Shown here piece after piece: positions 37,424 through 43,214 of a DNA stretch of 43,214 bases. Each line of letters begins with the position of its first letter. The first letter of the stretch is position 1. The notes under the pieces were generated by a model, which had not been told where the DNA came from, did no database searches, and saw only the letters and a program-made list of their open reading frames with translations. The stretch comes from an uncultured Eubacteriales bacterium (GTDB taxonomy: Bacteria > Bacillota > Clostridia > Christensenellales > UBA1242): assembly GCA_900557645.1 (NCBI GenBank), contig USSZ01000004.1, positions 1-43,214 on the forward strand, given 5' to 3'. Both the position numbers and the translations under genes were made by a program.

Positions 37424-38149
37424 TTAACATTTTTCATTATCTAATTCGTTTTCAATTTCTTCTTTTACCAAATTTTTCTGTAAAGTTTTTAATACTTTTG
37501 ACTCTATTCTAGAAATATAAGATCTAGAAATATTAAAAATTTCAGCAACTTCTTTTTGTGTTTTTGGTTCATGTCCACAAATACCATATCGATATTTAAT
37601 AATTTCTTGTTCCATTGGCGTCAAATATTTTTCCATAGCATTAACTACATCTTGCATTAAACAACCTGTTTCTACCTGATGAAATACATCATCTTCGCTT
37701 TCTGCTGGAATAAGATTAGCAAGTTCCATTTCATCACTATCTGCTTTAGGTGATAAAACTGTATTTAAAGAAATTGTATCTTTATATTTTTTATTTGCTC
37801 TTATAAGCATTAAAATTTCATTTTCTATACATCTTGATGCATAAGTAGATAAAAGAACACCCTTTGAACCATCAAAACTATCAACTGCTTTAATTAAACC
37901 AATTGTTCCAACTGAAATCAAATCATCTGCTTCAAGTGAATTATTATATTTTTTTACAATATGTGCAACCAATCTCAAATTATGGTTAATTAAAACTTCT
38001 CGTGCTTCTTTATCTCCCTGTGAAAGTTTTTCAATCCATAATTGTTCTTCTTCTTTTGTTAAAGGTTTAGGAAAACCTTGAATAGTACTTACAAAAGAAG
38101 TAAAACAACATATCCTTCCAATGAATTTTGCAAAACTCTCATAAATCAT
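37424..38149 (-). CDS. sigK: RNA polymerase sporulation sigma factor, SigK type
   Basis: Late mother-cell sigma factor. Regions 2 and 4 are intact: LINHNLRLVAHIVKKY, DDLISVGTIGLIKAV, YASRCIENEILM, and the C-terminal ISRSYISRIESKVL helix-turn-helix. The N-terminus (about 25 residues, IYESFAKFIGRICCFTSFVS) is a hydrophobic pro-region before FPKPLT, as in pro-SigK, which would be cleaved by SpoIVFB. The gene is continuous, with no skin-type interruption. ATG 38149 (241 residues) is chosen: GGTGG lies 5 bases upstream. A close paralogue, SigE, is the alternative, but FPKPLT and the pro-region favour SigK. Confidence 0.88.
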   Translation of the reverse strand: MIYESFAKFIGRICCFTSFVSTIQGFPKPLTKEEEQLWIEKLSQGDKEAREVLINHNLRLVAHIVKKYNNSLEADDLISVGTIGLIKAVDSFDGSKGVLLSTYASRCIENEILMLIRANKKYKDTISLNTVLSPKADSDEMELANLIPAESEDDVFHQVETGCLMQDVVNAMEKYLTPMEQEIIKYRYGICGHEPKTQKEVAEIFNISRSYISRIESKVLKTLQKNLVKEEIENELDNEKC

Positions 38150-38232
38150 ATACACCACCTTTCGAGAAATATACTCAATAGTATTGATATATGATTTATT
38201 TTGTCGAATTTTGCTTGTCTAGCAAATTTTAT

Positions 38233-38265
38233 TATAAAAAAGACAACCCTAAATAGATTGTCTTT
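38233..38265 (-). terminator. Terminator upstream of sigK
   Basis: Stem AAAGACAATC / GGTTGTCTTT (outer arms 38239-38246 and 38258-38265, with a G-T pair) followed by a T6 run on the minus strand. It ends the smc-ftsY-FakA-like transcript. Confidence 0.75.
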
Positions 38266-38318
38266 AAATAAATTAAAAATTATATTAATTAAACTATTAA
38301 TTAATGTTTAAATAGAAA

Positions 38319-38588
38319 TTATCCTTTTAATCCTTTTGCTTGACGAGGCATATTTTCTACTACAACATCATAAATTTCACCTAAAGTTGAACAATATTCA
38401 AGAACTTTCCAAGGTGTATTGGTATGAAAATGTAATTTCAATAATTCATCATCACCTACAACCAATAAACAATCACCTTCTATATTCTTTGTTATATAAT
38501 CTCTTACTTCTTCATCTGATAAATTTTTACCTTCTAGTAATAATTGTGTATCAAAAGTATAATTAATTTCTTCAAAATCTTCGTCCAT
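38319..38588 (-). CDS. Stand-alone FakA/DAK-phosphatase C-terminal-like domain
   Basis: An 89-residue protein resembling only the C-terminal part of FakA/YloV (DegV-partner, fatty-acid kinase): FDTQLLLEG, GDCLLVVGDDELLKLHFHTNTP (given up to 20 residues: GDCLLVVGDDELLKLHFHTN), VLEYCSTLGEIYDV and VENMPRQ. The kinase nucleotide-binding half is absent. Such short proteins occur near ftsY or yloV in Clostridia; function unknown. SD AAAGGAG precedes ATG 38588. It follows ftsY by 11 bases. Confidence 0.75.
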   Translation of the reverse strand: MDEDFEEINYTFDTQLLLEGKNLSDEEVRDYITKNIEGDCLLVVGDDELLKLHFHTNTPWKVLEYCSTLGEIYDVVVENMPRQAKGLKG

Positions 38589-38599
38589 TCTATTCTCCT

Positions 38600-39496
38600 T
38601 TAAAATAAATTATCAACAAATTCATTATAATCAAATTTTTCTAAATCGTCAACACTTTCTCCAACTCCAACAAAAACAACTGGTAAATTATAATCTTTCT
38701 CTATAGATATAATTACTCCTCCTTTCGCTGTTCCATCAAGTTTTGTTAAAATAATACCATCAATTGCAACAAATTCATTAAAAGCATTTATTTGATTCAA
38801 AGCATTTTGTCCAGTTGTTGCATCTAATACAATAAATGTATACTTGTGTGCCTCAGGATAATCACGATTAATTACTTTATCTATTTTTTTTAACTCTTCC
38901 ATTAAATTTGTTTTAGTATGAAGTCTTCCTGCAGTATCAACTAATAAAACATCAGTCCCTTTCGCTTTTGCACTAGAAATACCATCGTATACAACTGCAG
39001 CAGCATCGGCCCCTTCAGCATGTTTTATAATTCTAGTTTTTGTTCGTTCAGCCCACTCATTTAATTGATTTGATGCAGCAGCCCTAAATGTATCTCCTGC
39101 AACTAATGTAACATCTTTTTTCAAATTTTTAAAATACTTTGACAGTTTACCTAATGTTGTTGTTTTTCCAACTCCATTAACTCCAATAATTGTTATTATA
39201 GCAGGATATTCAAATTCAATTTGTTCTACTGAAGCAAATTCTTCTTTTAAAATTTCTTTCAATTCTTTTTTTACATCATCTGAATTTCTTAACTTGCTTT
39301 TTCTTGCTCTAACACGTAAACTATCTACTATTTCCATACTTGTTCTTACACCGATATCGCAAGAAATTAAAACATCAGTAAGTTCATCGTAAAAATCATC
39401 ATCAAGTTCACCATGACTTAACATAGCATCTATTTTTCTAGCAATGTTCTCTCTGGTCTTTTTTAGTGCATTTCCTATTTTTTTAAAAATTCCCAT
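38600..39496 (-). CDS. ftsY: Signal recognition particle receptor FtsY
   Basis: FtsY docks SRP-ribosome complexes at the membrane. The N domain (residues about 1-90) is followed by the G domain: GVNGVGKT at 105-112, DTFRAAASNQL, DTAGRLHT, TKLDGTAKGG and the C-terminal FVGVGESVDDLEKFD. The N-terminal acidic A domain is essentially missing (298 residues), as in many Clostridia. Its ATG shares a base with the smc stop (TAATG), with CAGGAGG upstream, so translation is coupled. Confidence 0.97.
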   Translation of the reverse strand: MGIFKKIGNALKKTRENIARKIDAMLSHGELDDDFYDELTDVLISCDIGVRTSMEIVDSLRVRARKSKLRNSDDVKKELKEILKEEFASVEQIEFEYPAIITIIGVNGVGKTTTLGKLSKYFKNLKKDVTLVAGDTFRAAASNQLNEWAERTKTRIIKHAEGADAAAVVYDGISSAKAKGTDVLLVDTAGRLHTKTNLMEELKKIDKVINRDYPEAHKYTFIVLDATTGQNALNQINAFNEFVAIDGIILTKLDGTAKGGVIISIEKDYNLPVVFVGVGESVDDLEKFDYNEFVDNLF

Positions 39497-42400
39497 TATG
39501 CATCCTCCTGTGCATGTTTAATAGCATCAGATAATAATACTGAAACAATTTTTGAAACACCCTTTTCTTCCATTGTTACACCAAACAATGCATTTGCATA
39601 TTCCATTGTTGGTTTTTTGTGAGTTATAAGAATAAATTGTGTTTCACTAGATAATTTCTTTAAATATTTATCTACAATTTCAACGTTAGAATCATCAAGT
39701 GCTGCTTCTACTTCGTCAAATAAACAGAAAGGTAAAGGTTTAATTCTTAAAATTGCAAATATTACAGCCATAGCAGTCAAAGACTTTTCACCACCTGAAA
39801 GCAAAGTCATATTTTGAATTTTTTTGCCTGGTGGTTGTGCAAAAATTTCAACACCAGACTCAAGTGGATCATTTTCATCAGCCAAAGCAAGTTTTGCAGT
39901 TCCACCTCCAAAAAGTTCTCTAAACGTAAGTTTAAAACTTTCATTTATTCTCAAAAGTTCATTATTAAATTTTTCAATCATTATGGTTGAAAGGTCTTTA
40001 ATTATTTTATTCAAATCATCTTGTGCTTTCTCTAAATCCTGTGCTTGTCCATTTAAATCATCATATCTATCTAAAAGTGCTTTACAATCTTCAATAGCAT
40101 TAACATTTACATAACCTAATGCATTAATGTCCTTCTTTAATTTCCCAATTTCAGGCATAGCAACATTTATATCAAAATCTTGACGTCTTAAATCTAAACA
40201 AGTTGTGTAAGATAATGAATATTCTTCATAAATACGTTCTTGCATTTGTTCAAGTTCTGTATCTACTTTTGATAAATTCATTTCTTCTCTAAATTTTTTA
40301 TCTCTTAAAGATGATAATTCTGTCATCAAAGACTGTTTTTGATTATCCACTTCTTTTATCTTATCAGATAAATTTTGTTTTTCTTGTTCTACATTTTGAC
40401 GTTGCTTTACATATCCTTCAAGTTCTACTTTCTTTTCTGTAGAAGGTGCAGATGCAAGTTTTTGCTTAATCATATTTTCACAAGATTGAATAAACTCTTC
40501 ATTTTTCGTAATTTGTTCATTTAATGAAACAATTAAAGTTTTTTGTCTGCCCATATCATTATCAATACGATGCAAATCATCTTCAACAGAAGTTAATTTT
40601 GTTCGAGTTTGAGCAATTTCGACTTTAACTGAAAGAATGTTATTGTTAATTTCATCTCGCTTTATTCTTAATTTTTCAAATTTTTCTTTTTTCTCTTTAA
40701 TAAGTTCATCAGCATCAACTTTATTACCAGACAATGCACTTTCTATTTTTTCAGAACGAGAAAGTTCGTCATCAATTAATTTTAATTTATTTGTAACAGT
40801 AGTTGACTCCATTTCTGATACTTTTAAATTATCAATCGTTTCTAGAATGATTGAATTAAATTTATTTAATTTTTCTTTTTCTGATGCAACTACAATTTCT
40901 AAATTATTTTTCTCTTCAGTTAAAAGTAAAATCTCTTTTTTACTATTTTCTAAAAATGTAATTTTATCTTTTAATTCATTTTCAATATTTTCTCTTCTTT
41001 CATTTAGTCGAACAATCTCTTTACCAAGTGTTTCTATTTCACGTTCTCGTCCAATTAAATTTGAAGACTCTGCCTTTTTGCTTCCACCAGTCAAAGAGCC
41101 TTGAGGATTTACAACATCACCATCAATAGTAACTATTCTGAATGCATAACCACAAGATTTAGCCAAATTAACTGCTGTATACAAATTTTCAACAATAACT
41201 GTGCTACCTAAAAGATTACTTATTACGTTATCTATTTTTTTATCATAACTAATTAAATCACTTGCTACACCAAAACAACCTGTTTTCCCTGCAATTATTT
41301 TTCTATCTAAATCCCTTCTTTTCATTGATGTTATAGGAAGAAATGTTGCTCTACCGAAAGAATTCTCTTTTAAAAATTTAATTAAATCTTTAGCACCATC
41401 TTCATCAAATGTTACAATATTTTGGACTGCTCCACCTAACGCTACTTCAATTGCTGTTTCAAATTTTTCTGGAACTTTTATAAGAGATGCAACTACACCT
41501 ACAATATTCTTTTTTAATTGTGCATTTTTTTCACTTTCTCTAAGCAATTTCTTTATTGCATATGAATACCCTTCATATTCATTTTGTAAATCTGTTAATA
41601 GTTTTTTTCTATTTTCATAAACTTTTATTTGAGTGTTTATATTTGCTTTTTCATTTTCTAAGGCTTTAAGATTTTGCTCATTTAAGTAATTACTGCTTGC
41701 AAGGTTTTCTAATTTACCCTTTACGTCTTTAAGTTTTTTATCTTTTTCTTCTATAATAATCTTACTATCATTTAAAAGTTTTTCATTTTCATCTTTCTTT
41801 TCTTCTAATACTTTGATATCATTTTTTAAATTTGTCAAATTATTAGATAAAATATCTTTCTCTGCCATTAATCTAGAAACAGAACTTTTTATATCACTTA
41901 AAGATCCTAAAGTTTCAATAATTTTTTGTTGACTTTGACCCGCTTCATCTTCACTTAAAGTTAGTTCGTCAGCAATCTCTAAATATGTTTGAGATAACTC
42001 TTCAAAAGATTTTTCTAAACTTTCTAAATCAGATTTTAATTCATTTAGTTCATTAAGTTTTTTTGCTCTTTCTTCTTCCCCAATTTCAATAGCAGTTTCA
42101 CAATTTGATTTATCAAGGTTTAATCTATCATTTTCTTTTAAAGTAAAATTAACTCTTTCTCTTGCAAGTTTAGTCTCACTCTCTTGTTTTTCAAGACCAA
42201 TTGTTAACTCCAAAATTTTATCATTTAATGAAGCAAGCATTTTATCAAAATTAGTCAAATCAAACATACTTTTATCATAATCTTCATTAGCCCTATCTAA
42301 ATCTCCTTGACGTATTTCAATTTGTTTATTTAAAGCATCAAGTTTAAGATTAATTTTTTCTTTTACATCGTTTGCATTTTCATATTGATAAATATAAGCA

Positions 42401-43083
42401 TTAACTTCTAAATCCTTTAATTTCCCTTTATATTCAAGATATTTTTTTGCATTCTCTGCCTGTTTCTTTAAAGGCCCCATTTGTCTTTCGATCTCTGACA
42501 AAATATCTTTAACACGTGTTAAGTTATCATTGGTTCTTTCAAGTTTTCTTTCGGCTTCCCTTTTATCATTCTTATATTTAGAAATACCAGCAGCATCTTC
42601 AAACATAGTTCTTCTACTTTCTGGTTTAGCATCTACAAGTTCAGTAACTTTTCCTTGACTTACAACAGAATAACCATTTTTACCAAGACCACTGTTATAT
42701 AAAAGATTTGTTATATCTCTTAAATGACAAGTATTTCTATTAATTAGATATTCGCTTTCACCAGAACGATATAATTTTCTAGTTATCGCAAGTTCATCAT
42801 AATCAAAATTAAAAAATCTTGTAGAATTGTCAAATGTAAGTGTAACTTCACAATAAGATAAACTTTTTCTCTTTTCAGTTCCATTAAAAATTACATCTTG
42901 CATACTATCGCCACGTAAAGTTTTAGGACTCTGTTCCCCTAAAACCCAACGTATAGCATCTGAAACATTACTTTTCCCACAACCATTTGGTCCAACAATT
43001 GCAGTGAAATTATCATTAAACTCAATAACAGTTCTGTCTGCAAAAGATTTAAAACCAACCATTTCTATTTTTTTAAATATCAT
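39496..43083 (-). CDS. smc: Chromosome partition protein SMC
   Basis: SMC forms the dimeric condensin that organises the chromosome with ScpA and ScpB. GPNGCGKS (Walker A) at 31-38, long coiled coils at about 165-500 and 680-1020, a hinge around 515-670 (VALGGAVQNIV, GSLTGG), the ABC signature LLSGGEKS from 1094, and Walker B CLFDEVEAALDD (Asp1123, Glu1124). 1195 residues, complete. SD AGAGG lies before ATG 43083. The smc-ftsY pair is the Bacillus order; rnc, normally upstream, would be beyond the window. Confidence 0.98.
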   Translation of the reverse strand: MIFKKIEMVGFKSFADRTVIEFNDNFTAIVGPNGCGKSNVSDAIRWVLGEQSPKTLRGDSMQDVIFNGTEKRKSLSYCEVTLTFDNSTRFFNFDYDELAITRKLYRSGESEYLINRNTCHLRDITNLLYNSGLGKNGYSVVSQGKVTELVDAKPESRRTMFEDAAGISKYKNDKREAERKLERTNDNLTRVKDILSEIERQMGPLKKQAENAKKYLEYKGKLKDLEVNAYIYQYENANDVKEKINLKLDALNKQIEIRQGDLDRANEDYDKSMFDLTNFDKMLASLNDKILELTIGLEKQESETKLARERVNFTLKENDRLNLDKSNCETAIEIGEEERAKKLNELNELKSDLESLEKSFEELSQTYLEIADELTLSEDEAGQSQQKIIETLGSLSDIKSSVSRLMAEKDILSNNLTNLKNDIKVLEEKKDENEKLLNDSKIIIEEKDKKLKDVKGKLENLASSNYLNEQNLKALENEKANINTQIKVYENRKKLLTDLQNEYEGYSYAIKKLLRESEKNAQLKKNIVGVVASLIKVPEKFETAIEVALGGAVQNIVTFDEDGAKDLIKFLKENSFGRATFLPITSMKRRDLDRKIIAGKTGCFGVASDLISYDKKIDNVISNLLGSTVIVENLYTAVNLAKSCGYAFRIVTIDGDVVNPQGSLTGGSKKAESSNLIGREREIETLGKEIVRLNERRENIENELKDKITFLENSKKEILLLTEEKNNLEIVVASEKEKLNKFNSIILETIDNLKVSEMESTTVTNKLKLIDDELSRSEKIESALSGNKVDADELIKEKKEKFEKLRIKRDEINNNILSVKVEIAQTRTKLTSVEDDLHRIDNDMGRQKTLIVSLNEQITKNEEFIQSCENMIKQKLASAPSTEKKVELEGYVKQRQNVEQEKQNLSDKIKEVDNQKQSLMTELSSLRDKKFREEMNLSKVDTELEQMQERIYEEYSLSYTTCLDLRRQDFDINVAMPEIGKLKKDINALGYVNVNAIEDCKALLDRYDDLNGQAQDLEKAQDDLNKIIKDLSTIMIEKFNNELLRINESFKLTFRELFGGGTAKLALADENDPLESGVEIFAQPPGKKIQNMTLLSGGEKSLTAMAVIFAILRIKPLPFCLFDEVEAALDDSNVEIVDKYLKKLSSETQFILITHKKPTMEYANALFGVTMEEKGVSKIVSVLLSDAIKHAQEDA

Positions 43084-43118
43084 CTTTTCCTCTTTTATAA
43101 ACGTAAAATTATAAATTT

Positions 43119-43127
43119 ATTATAACA
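43119..43127 (-). promoter_or_regulatory. Candidate extended -10 promoter of smc
   Basis: Minus strand TGT then TATAAT, about 36 bases before the smc start. No clear -35 at 17 bases. The bases beyond, up to 43214, are AT-rich and show no gene. Confidence 0.4.
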
Positions 43128-43214
43128 GAAATAATCTTAAAAATAAATACTTATTTATAAATTTTTCTTTAATTAAATTGAATTAAAATATTAAATTATT
43201 TTATTAAAAATAAT

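Noticed and set aside
37424..38149. sigK interrupted by a skin-like element
   Set aside because: The gene is continuous from the pro-region to the helix-turn-helix.
1..43214. CRISPR arrays, insertion sequences, prophage genes or tRNA genes
   Set aside because: I found no regularly spaced repeats, transposase motifs, phage proteins or cloverleaf sequences; the only RNA gene recognised is rnpB.

Overview
This window is a very AT-rich (roughly a quarter G+C by eye) bacterial chromosome segment from an endospore-forming Bacillota, most likely a Clostridia-type lineage. The evidence is the spoIIIA operon next to efp, a sporulation sigma factor of the SigK type with a pro-region, YtxC beside thrS, a T-box on thrS, A-type RNase P RNA, and the classic Firmicutes order smc-ftsY and rpsB-tsf...frr-uppS-cdsA-rseP-(polC)-rimP-nusA-ylxR-ylxQ-infB-rbfA. 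TGA is used as a stop (uppS), so the genetic code looks standard. Nearly everything is on the minus strand; the only plus-strand genes are a two-gene HipA-like cassette and a lipoprotein. The order below follows increasing coordinates; transcription of most blocks runs the other way.

1-4962: spoIIIAD (cut by the window edge), AC, AB, AA; terminator; efp; an endonuclease IV-like TIM barrel; a NUDIX hydrolase; truB. 4969-11230: nrnA, rbfA, infB, ylxQ, rnpM/ylxR, nusA, rimP, driven by a strong promoter at 11174-11202 whose transcript begins with an unusually GC-rich hairpin. 11279-16409: at the polC position there is a proofreading exonuclease with PolC-like N-terminal and OB domains but no PHP or polymerase domain, followed by rseP, cdsA, uppS and frr. 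16577-18055: a plus-strand cassette (HipA-type kinase plus a small HipS/HipA-N-like protein) sits where pyrH is expected. 18104-22355: tsf, rpsB (long leader), secF, secD. 22512-25620: a TIGR04086-type membrane protein, yajC, thrS and its threonine T-box.

25713-31306: ytxC, a plus-strand lipoprotein, an unrecognised 45-residue protein, a DUF1292 protein, ruvX/yqgF and polA. 31424-35406: a small membrane protein, an acyltransferase-fold protein without its catalytic His, rarA, and a large unknown protein. 35488-35883: rnpB, with its promoter embedded in the terminator of the next gene. 35897-43083: a diadenylate-cyclase-like (DisA_N) protein, sigK, a stand-alone FakA C-terminal-like domain, ftsY and smc.

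Together the window covers translation (initiation, elongation and recycling factors, ribosome assembly), protein export (SecDF, YajC, FtsY), DNA replication and repair, and sporulation. The points most worth a second look are the polymerase-less PolC-like exonuclease with a clamp-binding motif, the HipA/HipS-like pair replacing pyrH, the variant DisA_N protein, the rnpB promoter/terminator overlap, the structured leaders of rimP, rpsB and secD, and the new small protein.
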